Positions 8,261 through 18,218 of a stretch of 61,264 nucleotides of DNA are shown here, piece by piece. Position 1 is the stretch's first letter. Every line of letters starts with the position of its first letter. The stretch lies in NCBI GenBank assembly GCA_030524455.1, contig JAUNGT010000016.1, positions 1-61,264 on the forward strand. The letters are read 5' to 3'. Origin of the DNA: Eubacteriales bacterium. GTDB taxonomy: Bacteria; Bacillota; Clostridia; Lachnospirales; Lachnospiraceae. The notes under the pieces were generated by a model. It was given only the letters and a program-made list of their open reading frames with translations. It had not been told where the DNA came from and searched no databases. Position numbers and translations under genes: made by a program.

Positions 8261-9979
8261 ATGAGGATCGAGGACATATCAATGCTCTTTACCTTCATTG
8301 GCGGTCTGGGCATGTTCCTGTATGGAATGCATGTGATGGCGGACGGACTGCAGCACTTTGCCGGGGGCAAGATGCAGGGGCTGATGGAATTTCTGACGAA
8401 AAACCGGCTGATGGCGATTTTGGCCGGCACGCTGGTCACGGCGGTGATTCAGAGCTCCTCCGCCACCACGGTTATGGTGGTCGGCTTCGTGAACGCGGGG
8501 ATGATGAATCTGTCCCAGGCGGTTGGCGTGATCATGGGAGCCAACGTGGGTACCACGATCACGGCGTGGATGGTTTCCATGAGCGAGTGGGGAAGCGTTT
8601 TTAATCCGGAATTTTTTGCGCCGCTGCTGCTTGGAATCGGCGCGTTTATTGTGCTGTTTATCAAATCGGACAGAAAAAAGCAGGTGGGCGAGATCCTGAT
8701 CGGCTTTTCCGTGCTGTTTATCGGCCTTTCCTTTATGTCCGGCGCAATTGAGCCCTACCGGGAGTCCCCGATCTTTTCACAGGCGTTTACGGTGCTGGGG
8801 AAAAATCCGGTGCTGGCGATTCTGACCGGTGCGGTGGTGACGGCGATCATTCAGAGCTCCTCCGCTTCCGTGGGTATCCTGCAGACGCTGGCGATGAACG
8901 GGATTGTAACCTGGAATTCCGCGGTGTTCATCACGCTGGGCCAGAATATCGGAACCTGCGTGACCGCACTTTTGTCGGGAATCGGTTCCGGCAGGAACGG
9001 GCGCCGGGCGTCGGTGATCCATCTTTGCTTTAACGTGTTTGGCGCGATCATTTTCGGCATCCTGATGTATGTATTGTTCCTGGTTTTCCCGGCATGGGGA
9101 CATTCCACCATCGACAGCGTGGATATTTCCATTTTCCATACGGTGTTCAATATCAGCTGTACGATCATTCTGCTGCCCTTTGCGGAGAAGCTGGTCTGGC
9201 TGTCCGGCAAGCTGGTTCCCGGCACGGACGAGCTCATCGGTGTGGGCGATCAGGATACGAGCGCGGCCAAGAAGCTGGCAAAGCGTCTGGACAAGCGCCT
9301 TTTGAACAATCCTTCCTTTGCTCTGGCAACGGCCTCCCGGGAGGTTGCGGCGATGGGACGCACGGCTTGTTTGAATCTGGAAACCGCGCTGGCGGCAGTG
9401 TCGGAGGAAGACGAGAAAAAGGCCAGGGAGGTGTTTGAGCGGGAGAAGGATATCAACGGGATGGAGAAGGTGCTCACCGCATTTTTGGTGGAGGTGGACA
9501 ACCTCTCTTTGACGGAGCCGCAGCATGAGCAGGTGAAAAACCTGTTTTACACGGTGAGCGATATCGAGCGGGCAGGCGATCACGCGGATAATATCGCGGA
9601 GCTGGCCGATAATATGGTGAGGGATCATATTTCCTTCTCCAAAAAAGGCAAGACGGATCTGGAGCTGATCGGCGCGCAGGCGCTGCAGTCGCTGCAGATT
9701 TCCATCGAGGCCAGGGAAACCTTCTCCGCGGAGACGGCTGCCTCGGTGCGGGTACTGGAGCAGAGCGTGGACCGGCTGGAGGAGGAGCTGCGGGAGAAGC
9801 ATATCCGCCGGCTTTCCAAGGGAAAATGCGGGCCGGAGAGCGGCGTTATTTTCCTGGATATCATCAGCAACCTGGAAAGGGTCTCCGACCACGCAGTGAA
9901 CATTGCGGACTATGTGGCGGCTGAGGTGCAGGCGGCCCATGGCGGAGAAGGAAAGGCGCTTGCCGCTGCGCAGAAATAA
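8261..9979 (+). CDS. Na+/phosphate cotransporter (NptA/PNaS family) with PhoU-like domain
   Basis: This 572-residue membrane protein starts at ATG 8261 behind AAAGAGAGG; the frame extends upstream without a ribosome site. It contains the two inverted Na_Pi_cotrans repeats, each with the diagnostic QSSSA motif (Q64 in QSSSATT, about Q199 in QSSSASVG), and about eight hydrophobic segments. After about residue 340 it continues as a cytoplasmic helical region resembling PhoU, with a FYTVSDIERAGDHADNIAE repeat and a second VSDHAVNIADY near the end. It should import inorganic phosphate with sodium, the PhoU part probably tuning transport or signalling. A response regulator and kinase follow 22 bp downstream, and PhoP-box-like repeats precede it. 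A phosphate-responsive operon is the natural reading. Confidence 0.92.
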   Translation: MRIEDISMLFTFIGGLGMFLYGMHVMADGLQHFAGGKMQGLMEFLTKNRLMAILAGTLVTAVIQSSSATTVMVVGFVNAGMMNLSQAVGVIMGANVGTTITAWMVSMSEWGSVFNPEFFAPLLLGIGAFIVLFIKSDRKKQVGEILIGFSVLFIGLSFMSGAIEPYRESPIFSQAFTVLGKNPVLAILTGAVVTAIIQSSSASVGILQTLAMNGIVTWNSAVFITLGQNIGTCVTALLSGIGSGRNGRRASVIHLCFNVFGAIIFGILMYVLFLVFPAWGHSTIDSVDISIFHTVFNISCTIILLPFAEKLVWLSGKLVPGTDELIGVGDQDTSAAKKLAKRLDKRLLNNPSFALATASREVAAMGRTACLNLETALAAVSEEDEKKAREVFEREKDINGMEKVLTAFLVEVDNLSLTEPQHEQVKNLFYTVSDIERAGDHADNIAELADNMVRDHISFSKKGKTDLELIGAQALQSLQISIEARETFSAETAASVRVLEQSVDRLEEELREKHIRRLSKGKCGPESGVIFLDIISNLERVSDHAVNIADYVAAEVQAAHGGEGKALAAAQK

Positions 9980-10001
9980 TACGGCGGTCAGAAAGGATTC
10001 T

Positions 10002-10688
10002 ATGATTTATATCGTGGAGGACGATGAGAATATCCGGAACCTGGTGCAGGTGGCGCTCAACGGCTCCGGCTATGAGACGGCCACCTTCGAGACGGCGGAG
10101 GAGGCGCTGGGGGCTTTCCGGGTGAAGGAGCCTCAGCTGGCAATTTTCGACCTGATGCTGCCCGGCATGGACGGGTTGGAGGCGATCCGGCGGATCCGGG
10201 AGAACGAGCAGCTCAAAAAGCTTCCGGTGCTGGTGCTGACGGCCCGCGATAAGGAGTATGACAAGGTAGCGGGACTGGACGGAGGCGCCGACGATTATAT
10301 GACCAAGCCCTTCAGTGTGCTGGAGCTTCTGGCAAGGGTGCGTTCCCTGCTGCGCCGCACGAAGGAGGACGAGGAGGATACCGGCAAGATTTTTGAGTAC
10401 GGGCCGATTTGGATGGATATGGCAGCCCGGGAGGTGAAGGTCGGGCAGAAAGAGGTTGTGCTGACCTATAAGGAGTATGAGCTTCTTTCCTATCTGGTGG
10501 AAAACCGCAGCCGCGTGGTGCCCCGGGACGAGCTTTTGGACAAGCTGTGGGATTGGAGGGCGGATGTGGAGACGCGCACGCTGGACATCCACATTAAGAC
10601 GCTGCGGCAGAAGCTGGGCGACGAGGGCGGACGGTATATCAAGACGGTGAGAAGCGTGGGCTATCGGTTCGCAAAGCCGCAGGAGTGA
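10002..10688 (+). CDS. OmpR/PhoB-type response regulator
   Basis: This 228-residue regulator starts at ATG 10002 after GAAAGGA; an upstream in-frame start would overlap the transporter and lacks support. The receiver domain (1-120) has the acidic pair at 7-8, phospho-acceptor D50 (AIFDLMLPG) and a conserved lysine in YMTKPFS. The C-terminal winged helix (about 130-228) has the usual LTYKEYELLSYL, RDELLDKLW and RTLDIHIKTLRQKLG segments. Its position between the Na/Pi transporter and a PhoR-like kinase (3 bp downstream) suggests it is the phosphate regulator PhoP/PhoB, and it may bind the repeats at 8117-8155. Confidence 0.92.
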   Translation: MIYIVEDDENIRNLVQVALNGSGYETATFETAEEALGAFRVKEPQLAIFDLMLPGMDGLEAIRRIRENEQLKKLPVLVLTARDKEYDKVAGLDGGADDYMTKPFSVLELLARVRSLLRRTKEDEEDTGKIFEYGPIWMDMAAREVKVGQKEVVLTYKEYELLSYLVENRSRVVPRDELLDKLWDWRADVETRTLDIHIKTLRQKLGDEGGRYIKTVRSVGYRFAKPQE

Positions 10689-10691
10689 GAA

Positions 10692-12002
10692 ATGTCGGAA
10701 GAGAGAAAAAGATTTTGGAAAAATCCGATCCTGCTGCGATTTTCGCTGGTTCTGATCCTTGCCCTGGCGATCAGCAGCGTCATCTCCTCGCTTCTGTTGA
10801 GCGGGCAGATGCTGCGGCAAAATATCGAGGTGATGGAGCAGACGATTGCGGTGGCGGACTACGCATTGAATTATGAGAGCCCGCTGCAGGAGCAGCTGGA
10901 GGGACTTCACAGCGCCGTTTTGCAGGGAGATATGCGGATTACGCTGATTGGCCGGGACGGCACGGTTTTGGCGGATACGGATATGAGCGACGAGCAGCGC
11001 CTGTCCAACCATTTAAATCGCAGGGAGGTGCAGAAGGCGCGGCAGAGCGGGCAGGGCTATGCCATCCGTTATTCGGAGAGCCTGGGCGAATATATGCTGT
11101 ATGTGGCGGCCCTGGCAAAGGACGGGAACACGGTGATCCGCCTGTCCATACCGTATGCGCACCTGCTTAGCTACATGCTGATCGTTTTCCCGATCCTTCT
11201 GGTCGGGATGCTGGTGGCCTTTGCCGTCAGTGTGGCGGTGGCGGCGAAATTTACCGGATATATCCGTTCGGACGAGGTCAAGCGCCAGATGGTGCAGATG
11301 GAGCGGGATAAAAGGATCCGGCAGGAATTTTTCAGCAATGCTTCCCATGAGTTAAAAACGCCGATCACCTCGGTGCGGGGATATGCGGAGCTGTTAAGCC
11401 AGGATTTTGCACAGGATGAGGCCACGCGGAAGGATTTTTTGAGCCGTATTCTGAAGGAGACGGAGCACATGACCGGGCTGATCGACGATATTCTGCTGAT
11501 TTCCCGGCTGGAGAGCAAGGATGCGGAGGTGACGCTGAGCAAGGTACAGCTTTGCACGGTGATGAACGAGGTGCTGGAATCGCTGGCGCCCCAGGCGGCT
11601 GCCTGTCAGGTAGAGATCAGCGGGGAGTGCAGCGGGGTGTGTCTGCAGGCAAGCCTCCAGCAGATGCGGGAGCTTCTTTTGAACCTGATCAGTAACGGGA
11701 TCAAATATAATCACCCGGGCGGCCATGTGCGCACCCGGATCTGGCAGGGCGCCGAGGCCGTGATGATCGAGGTGAAGGACGACGGCGTGGGAATCGCGCC
11801 GGAGGATCAGAAGCGCGTATTTGAACGGTTTTTCAGGGTGGACAAGGGCCGGAGCCGGAAAATGGGCGGAACCGGGCTGGGGCTTGCCATCGTCAAGCAT
11901 ATTACGGCGTACTACGGAGGCAGTGTGAGCCTGACCAGCGAGATGGGCGCAGGAAGCACTTTTCTGGTGGAAATCCCCCTTTCCGGTATAAATAAAGTGT
12001 AA
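10692..12002 (+). CDS. PhoR-like sensor histidine kinase
   Basis: This 436-residue membrane kinase starts 3 bp after the regulator stop, behind AGGAGTGAG. A transmembrane helix near 16-36, an extracytoplasmic sensor of about 115 residues, and a second helix near 155-178 precede a short linker. The dimerisation helix carries H-box SNASHELKTPITSV (His about 219). The ATPase domain shows the N box NLISNGIKYNH, then DDGVGIAPEDQ, FERFF and GTGLGLAIVKH. All catalytic boxes are intact. It should phosphorylate the adjacent regulator. The extracellular loop and gene order match PhoR of Gram-positive bacteria, but the stimulus is inferred from the neighbouring phosphate transporter. Confidence 0.92.
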   Translation: MSEERKRFWKNPILLRFSLVLILALAISSVISSLLLSGQMLRQNIEVMEQTIAVADYALNYESPLQEQLEGLHSAVLQGDMRITLIGRDGTVLADTDMSDEQRLSNHLNRREVQKARQSGQGYAIRYSESLGEYMLYVAALAKDGNTVIRLSIPYAHLLSYMLIVFPILLVGMLVAFAVSVAVAAKFTGYIRSDEVKRQMVQMERDKRIRQEFFSNASHELKTPITSVRGYAELLSQDFAQDEATRKDFLSRILKETEHMTGLIDDILLISRLESKDAEVTLSKVQLCTVMNEVLESLAPQAAACQVEISGECSGVCLQASLQQMRELLLNLISNGIKYNHPGGHVRTRIWQGAEAVMIEVKDDGVGIAPEDQKRVFERFFRVDKGRSRKMGGTGLGLAIVKHITAYYGGSVSLTSEMGAGSTFLVEIPLSGINKV

Positions 12003-12062
12003 AAATCATGTCAAAGTTCCGTAAAGAAACGTCGGAAACCGCGGCGGAAAGCCCGGCCGTAG

Positions 12063-12091
12063 TTGACAAGTCCGTGATTTGGCGGTAAACT
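12063..12091 (+). promoter_or_regulatory. Sigma-A promoter for the DUF6465 gene
   Basis: TTGACA (12063-12068) and TAAACT (12086-12091) are separated by exactly 17 bp, 74 bp ahead of the DUF6465 start. No terminator is evident between the PhoR stop and this promoter. Confidence 0.65.
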
Positions 12092-12164
12092 GTTCCTTAA
12101 GTTCAGGTAACGGCTAGTTGGATTTGCTTGAAGAGAATACCTGGGTGTTAAGGAGGAGAATATT

Positions 12165-12629
12165 ATGACAAAGACTACAGCAAAAAAGACTGTAACAAAG
12201 GCACCCGTCACAAAGGAAGCGGTTTCCAAGGCTGAGACAAAGAGCACTGTGAAAACGGAACCTGAGAAAAAGGAAGAGACAAAAGCGATTGTGAAGCAGG
12301 AAGCGGGCAAGATCGTTCCGGTCAAGAAGGAGGAAGCAAAGGCAGCTCCCGCAAAGGAGACCAAGGCTCCCGCCAAAAAGACGGAGACGAAGGCAGCTCC
12401 CGCCCGCAAGGCGGCAAAGCCTGTTGAGGCGAAGGCAGAGATCAGCATCCAGTTTGCCGGCAAGGATTACACCTCCGAGAAGCTGGTGGAGATCGCAAGG
12501 GATGTATGGCAGTATGACCTTGGCAAGAAGCCCGAGGATTTCCGGACCGTCGAGCTTTACGTTAAGCCCGAGGAGAGCGCCGTCTATTATGTAATCAACG
12601 GCACTGTCACCGGCAGCTTCGCAATCTGA
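12165..12629 (+). CDS. DUF6465 family protein with Lys/Ala-rich N-terminal tail
   Basis: This 154-residue protein starts at ATG 12165 behind AAGGAGGAG. The first 90 or so residues are low-complexity and rich in Lys, Ala, Thr and Glu, including PAKETKAPAKK and KAAPARKAAK, much like histone-H1-type tails of bacterial nucleoid proteins. The last 60 residues form a compact domain (ISIQFAGKDYTSEKLVEIA to the YYVINGTVTGSF terminus) that I recognise as DUF6465, found in Lachnospiraceae. No function is established for the domain. The basic tail could bind nucleic acid or acidic polymer, which is inference. It is transcribed alone between its own promoter and a strong terminator. Confidence 0.8.
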   Translation: MTKTTAKKTVTKAPVTKEAVSKAETKSTVKTEPEKKEETKAIVKQEAGKIVPVKKEEAKAAPAKETKAPAKKTETKAAPARKAAKPVEAKAEISIQFAGKDYTSEKLVEIARDVWQYDLGKKPEDFRTVELYVKPEESAVYYVINGTVTGSFAI

Positions 12630-12654
12630 CCCATATCGATTAAATAAAGGAAGA

Positions 12655-12700
12655 AACGCCGCAGGGAAACGGAAATTTTATCCCTGCGGCGTTATATTTT
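12655..12700 (+). terminator. Rho-independent terminator after DUF6465 gene
   Basis: A perfect 13-bp stem, AACGCCGCAGGGA (12655-12667) with TCCCTGCGGCGTT (12681-12693), is followed by ATATTTT. Confidence 0.9.
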
Positions 12701-12704
12701 CAGG

Positions 12705-12864
12705 AACAGTTCAGCCAGCCAGGAGTGAACGACCAAAATCGTGCTCGCACGAATTTTGACCGGTTACTCCTGGCTGAGGGAGCGCCCGATGATGAGCAAA
12801 GGGAGCCGCGTAGCGGCGGAAAGCGCGTTAGCGCGGCTTTGCGAATGGCGCAGGCTGAACTGTT
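12705..12864 (-). repeat. Structured GTTCAG repeat, copy 1 (inverted orientation)
   Basis: This 160-bp element is bounded by AACAGTTCAGCC (12705-12716) and GGCTGAACTGTT (12853-12864). Read on the minus strand it aligns along its length with the copies at 38133, 38379 and 42533. The core has two hairpins; one has arms CAGCCAGGAGT and ACTCCTGGCTG, perfectly paired. ATTTTCA occurs at 12696-12702 and again at 12865-12871, a possible target duplication offset by two bases. It lies between the DUF6465 terminator and the heat-shock promoter. Confidence 0.85.
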
Positions 12865-12903
12865 ATTTTCATACATTCTTCACAAGTATTTTTTGAAAAG
12901 CTG

Positions 12904-12932
12904 TTGACAATACAAAAAGGTAGTGGTATCTT
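12904..12932 (+). promoter_or_regulatory. Sigma-A promoter of the hrcA operon
   Basis: TTGACA (12904-12909), a 17-bp spacer and TATCTT (12927-12932) lie just upstream of the CIRCE operator. Confidence 0.8.
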
Positions 12933-12947
12933 AATCATCAGAAGGCG

Positions 12948-12974
12948 TTAGCACTCGAAAGAGGTGAGTGCTAA
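12948..12974. promoter_or_regulatory. CIRCE operator (HrcA binding site)
   Basis: TTAGCACTC, 9 bp, GAGTGCTAA: an exact match to the CIRCE consensus. HrcA binds it to repress the operon at normal temperature. It sits about 15 bp downstream of the -10 and ends 23 bp before the hrcA start. Confidence 0.97.
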
Positions 12975-12997
12975 TAAATCGGAAAGCAGGTGAGAGC

Positions 12998-14026
12998 GTG
13001 GAACTGGATGAGAGGAAAAGAAAGATTCTGCAGGCGGTGATCCGGAATTATCTGGAGACTGGCGAGCCGGTTGGCAGCAGGACGATTTCCAAGGACAGCG
13101 ACCTGAATCTGAGTTCTGCGACCATCCGCAACGAGATGTCCGATCTGGAGGAGATGGGCTACATCCTGCAGCCCCACACTTCTGCGGGACGGATTCCTTC
13201 TGATAAGGGCTACCGCTTTTATGTGGATACGATGCTGGAGGAGCGGGAGCGCGAGGTGGAGGAGCTAAAGGGCCTTCTCCTGGAAAAGGATGAAAAGATG
13301 GACACCCTGCTGAAGCGGGTGGCGCGGGTGCTTGCGACCAACACCAATTATGCGGCGATGATCAGCACGCCCCAGTATCAGCGCAACAAGCTGAAGTTCA
13401 TCCAGCTTTCCAGAGTGGATGCGCATCAGATCCTGGCTGTGGTTGTGGTGGAGGGCAATGTGATTAAGAACACCATACTGCAGGTGGAGGAGGAGCTGGA
13501 CGACGCTACGCTTCTGAAGCTGAACATCCTGCTGAATACGCATTTGAACGGCCTGTCCATCGACGAGATCAATCTGGCGATGATAGCGGCGCTCAAGCAG
13601 CAAGCCGGCATTCACAGCTCGATTGTGAGCGGAGTGATCGATGCGGTTGCGGAGTCAATCCGGTCGGATGAGGATCTGCGGATTTACACCAGCGGAGCCA
13701 ACAACATCCTGCGTTATCCGGAGCTGACGGACGACCGGGAAAAGACCAGCGAGCTCATCAATGTCTTTGAGGAAAAGAAGGCGCTGGGAGAGCTGGTGCA
13801 GGGAACGCTGGCGGATGAAAGCAGCACAGGCATTCAGGTTTACATCGGCAGCGAGACGCCGGTAAAGTCCATGAAGGACTGCAGCGTTGTGACGGCGACC
13901 TATGAGCTGGGCGAGGGAATGCGAGGGACGATCGGCGTGATCGGTCCGAAAAGAATGGATTATGACAAGGTCATCAGCACACTGAAAACGCTGATGAACG
14001 AATTCGATACATTATATAAGAAGTAG
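12998..14026 (+). CDS. hrcA: Heat-inducible transcription repressor HrcA
   Basis: This 342-residue protein starts at GTG 12998 behind AGGTGAG; the frame is open further up but would overlap CIRCE. The N-terminal winged helix (ERKRKILQAVIRNYLETGEPVG, then NLSSATIRNEMSDLEEMGY and PHTSAGRIPSDKGYR) is typical. The dimerisation and inserted domains follow, ending in the conserved GEGMRGTIGVIGPKRMDY. HrcA represses class I heat-shock genes through CIRCE and needs chaperonin for activity. It is first in the order hrcA-grpE-dnaK-dnaJ usual for Bacillota, so it represses its own operon. Confidence 0.97.
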   Translation: MELDERKRKILQAVIRNYLETGEPVGSRTISKDSDLNLSSATIRNEMSDLEEMGYILQPHTSAGRIPSDKGYRFYVDTMLEEREREVEELKGLLLEKDEKMDTLLKRVARVLATNTNYAAMISTPQYQRNKLKFIQLSRVDAHQILAVVVVEGNVIKNTILQVEEELDDATLLKLNILLNTHLNGLSIDEINLAMIAALKQQAGIHSSIVSGVIDAVAESIRSDEDLRIYTSGANNILRYPELTDDREKTSELINVFEEKKALGELVQGTLADESSTGIQVYIGSETPVKSMKDCSVVTATYELGEGMRGTIGVIGPKRMDYDKVISTLKTLMNEFDTLYKK

Positions 14027-14040
14027 AAAGGGTGACAGAC

Positions 14041-14688
14041 GTGGCAGACGAGAAGATGGATAAGGATGTAACACAGCAGGCCGCGGAGGATTTGCAGCAG
14101 GCCGCCGGGGAGAACGTTCAGGCGGACGCGGCGGAGCCGGAGGAGACCGCGGGGGACGAAAGGCCGGAGACGGCAGAAGCGGACGGCGCGGACGAGGCCA
14201 AAGAGAAGAAGGGCTTCTTTTCCAAGAAGAAGGAGAAGAAGGAGGACCCGATGAAGGCTCAGGTTGGCGAGCTGCAGGATAAGCTTGTGCGGCAGATGGC
14301 CGAGTTTGAAAACTTCCGCAAGCGCTCCGAGCGGGAGAAGGCGACGATGTTTGAGACCGGTGCGAGGAGTGTGATCGAGAAGATCCTTCCGGTGGTCGAT
14401 AATTTTGAGAGAGGCCTTGCGGCAGTCCCGGAGGAGGAGAAGGACACCCCCTTTGTGGACGGTATGACCAAGGTCTACAAGCAGCTCATCAAGGAACTGG
14501 AAGGACTGGGAGTGACGCCCATCGAGGCGGTCGGGCAGCCCTTCGACCACAACGTTCACAACGCGGTGATGCAGGTGGAAAACGACGAGCTGGAGCCCGG
14601 CACTGTGGCGCAGGAGCTGCAGAAGGGCTACAAGTACCGCGACACCGTGGTTCGCCACAGTATGGTGGCCGTAGTGCAGGATAAATAA
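14041..14688 (+). CDS. grpE: Nucleotide exchange factor GrpE
   Basis: This 215-residue protein starts at GTG 14041, 7 bp after AAGGGTG; a GTG at 14032 is less well placed. The first 65 residues are acidic and low-complexity (Ala, Glu, Asp), followed by a lysine-rich patch, FFSKKKEKKED. The long helical dimerisation region leads into EFENFRKRSEREK. The C-terminal beta domain shows PVVDNFERGL and the family signature around PFDHNVHNAVM. It releases ADP from DnaK. It follows hrcA by 14 bp and precedes dnaK by 104 bp. The extended acidic N-terminus is longer than in E. coli but common in Clostridia. Confidence 0.96.
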   Translation: MADEKMDKDVTQQAAEDLQQAAGENVQADAAEPEETAGDERPETAEADGADEAKEKKGFFSKKKEKKEDPMKAQVGELQDKLVRQMAEFENFRKRSEREKATMFETGARSVIEKILPVVDNFERGLAAVPEEEKDTPFVDGMTKVYKQLIKELEGLGVTPIEAVGQPFDHNVHNAVMQVENDELEPGTVAQELQKGYKYRDTVVRHSMVAVVQDK

Positions 14689-14693
14689 ATTAA

Positions 14694-16670
<1,977 letters not shown>

Positions 16671-16694
16671 GATAAGACAGATATTCACGAAAGC

Positions 16695-16718
16695 GGGGGC
16701 CAAGATTTTTTGGCCCCC
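16695..16718 (+). other. Intercistronic hairpin between dnaK and dnaJ
   Basis: Perfect arms GGGGGCCAA (16695-16703) and TTGGCCCCC (16710-16718) enclose a 6-base loop. No T run follows, so it is more likely an mRNA-stability or processing element, or a partial terminator lowering dnaJ relative to dnaK. Confidence 0.7.
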
Positions 16719-16764
16719 AGTCGTGCGTATGCGTGGGGGATGAGCTTTTAAAGGAGTTAGAAAC

Positions 16765-17940
16765 ATGGCGGAACAGAAAAGAGATTATTATGAAGTCCTC
16801 GGTGTGGAAAAAAACGCCGACGACGCTGCGCTCAAAAAAGCATACCGTGCTCTGGCAAAGAAGTATCATCCGGACATGAACCCGGGTGATAAGGAGGCCG
16901 AGAAGAAATTTAAGGAGGCCTCGGAGGCATATGCGGTTCTGAGCGATCCGGAGAAGAGACGCCAGTACGACCAGTTCGGTCACGCAGCCTTTGACGGCGG
17001 CGCGGGCGGAGCCGGCGGTTTTGGCGGCTTTGACTTCAACGGCGCCGACTTCGGCGATATTTTCGGGGACATTTTTGGTGACCTCTTCGGCGGCGGGCGA
17101 AGAAGCTCAGCCGGCGCCAGAAGCGGCCCCATGAAAGGCGCAAACCTGCGCACGAGCGTGAAGATCAGCTTTGAGGAAGCCGTGTTCGGCACGGAGAAGG
17201 AGATCGAGCTGACCGTGAAGGAGGAGTGTAAGACCTGTCACGGCACCGGGGCAAAGCCCGGCACCAGCCCGGAAACCTGCCCCAAGTGCGGAGGCAAGGG
17301 CCAGGTGGTGTTTACGCAGCAATCCTTCTTCGGAACCGTCCGCAACGTGCAGACCTGTCCGGACTGCGGAGGTACGGGCAAGATCATCCGCGAGAAGTGC
17401 GCCGACTGCCGGGGCACAGGCTATGTGCCGATGAAGAAGCGCTTTGCGGTGACAATTCCGGCCGGGATCGACAACGGGCAGTGCAAGCGTCTGGCCGGTC
17501 AGGGAGAGCCCGGTATGAACGGAGGTCCCAGGGGCGATGTTCTGGTGGAAGTGATCGTGGGACGCCATCCTATTTTCCAGCGTCAGGACATGAACATTTA
17601 TTCCACGGTGCCGATTTCCTTTGCCGTGGCGGCGCTGGGCGGCGAGGTCGTGATCGATACCGTGGACGGCAAGGTAGTCTACGACGTGAAGGCCGGCACA
17701 CAGACCGATACGAGGGTGCGCCTGAAGGGCAAGGGAGTGCCTTCCCTGCGCAACAAGGATATACGCGGCGATCATTATGTGACACTGGTGATCCAGACGC
17801 CGGAGCACCTTTCCTTTGAGGCCAAGGAGCATCTGCGCAAATTCGATGAGGCAACCGGCGACAGCCTTCACGCGGCGGAACGCTTAAACGGCGGCGAGCC
17901 ACACAAGAAAAAACGGGGATTTTTTGGAAAAGAAAAATAA
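16765..17940 (+). CDS. dnaJ: Chaperone protein DnaJ (Hsp40, type I)
   Basis: This 391-residue type I J-protein has a J domain over residues 5-70 with the HPD triplet at 35-37 (KKYHPDMNP). A Gly/Phe-rich region (about 75-115) contains repeated [11 protein letters not shown] units. The zinc-binding centre has four CxxCxGxG motifs between about 155 and 219 ([32 protein letters not shown]). The C-terminal substrate-binding domain follows. It stimulates DnaK ATPase and delivers substrate. The start at 16765 is preceded by AAAGGAG. It is the last gene of the operon, closed by a strong terminator. Confidence 0.98.
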   Translation: MAEQKRDYYEVLGVEKNADDAALKKAYRALAKKYHPDMNPGDKEAEKKFKEASEAYAVLSDPEKRRQYDQFGHAAFDGGAGGAGGFGGFDFNGADFGDIFGDIFGDLFGGGRRSSAGARSGPMKGANLRTSVKISFEEAVFGTEKEIELTVKEECKTCHGTGAKPGTSPETCPKCGGKGQVVFTQQSFFGTVRNVQTCPDCGGTGKIIREKCADCRGTGYVPMKKRFAVTIPAGIDNGQCKRLAGQGEPGMNGGPRGDVLVEVIVGRHPIFQRQDMNIYSTVPISFAVAALGGEVVIDTVDGKVVYDVKAGTQTDTRVRLKGKGVPSLRNKDIRGDHYVTLVIQTPEHLSFEAKEHLRKFDEATGDSLHAAERLNGGEPHKKKRGFFGKEK

Positions 17941-17949
17941 AAAAGCGAG

Positions 17950-17998
17950 GACAGGGATGCAGTGAAAATCTGACATCCCTGTCTTTATTTTATTGTTT
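17950..17998 (+). terminator. Rho-independent terminator after dnaJ
   Basis: GACAGGGATG (17950-17959) pairs with CATCCCTGTC (17974-17983), followed by a T-rich run. Confidence 0.92.
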
Positions 17999-18025
17999 CT
18001 CCTTCCGGGGAAGCTTATAATAATA

Positions 18026-18173
18026 GTAACTGTTCAGGACGGCGGGAAAATAAGGCCCAAAATGGGCGTCAAGCTCGCTTGTAAGACCATTTTGGGCCTT
18101 ATTTTCACATCGGATGAACCTCCGATGCTTCTTGTCCGGCTTTGCCGGGCAAGAAGATGCGCCGTCCTGAACA
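18026..18173. repeat. Cloverleaf-like structured element with shared GTAACTGTTCAG end
   Basis: The outer arms TGTTCAGGACGGCG (18031-18044) and CGCCGTCCTGAACA (18160-18173) pair perfectly. Inside are three hairpins. The first is a 19-bp perfect stem (18047-18065 with 18087-18105). The second pairs CATCGGA with TCCGATG (18108-18127). The third pairs CTTCTTGTCCGGC with GCCGGGCAAGAAG (18128-18156). The left terminus GTAACTGTTCAG (18026-18037) equals that of the repeat at 22762. AATAATA flanks both sides (18019-18025, 18173-18179), suggesting insertion. Confidence 0.75.
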
Positions 18174-18218
18174 ATAATACGAAAGAACGGATTCCACAGG
18201 GAAAGGACTGGACGCACG

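Noticed and set aside
8777..9940. 387-codon open frame on the minus strand opposite the Na/Pi transporter
   Set aside because: It is the antisense shadow of a clear transporter gene in GC-rich DNA; it has no recognisable domain and is rich in His, Gln and Arg, as such shadows are.
12725..12907. 60-codon frame inside repeat copy 1 (and similar frames in copies 3, 4 and 5)
   Set aside because: The frame is not kept between copies, while the base pairing is; the repeats are non-coding.
18026..18173. CRISPR array or riboswitch
   Set aside because: No direct-repeat-spacer pattern exists anywhere in the window, and the element resembles no riboswitch class I know; flanking duplications favour a mobile element.
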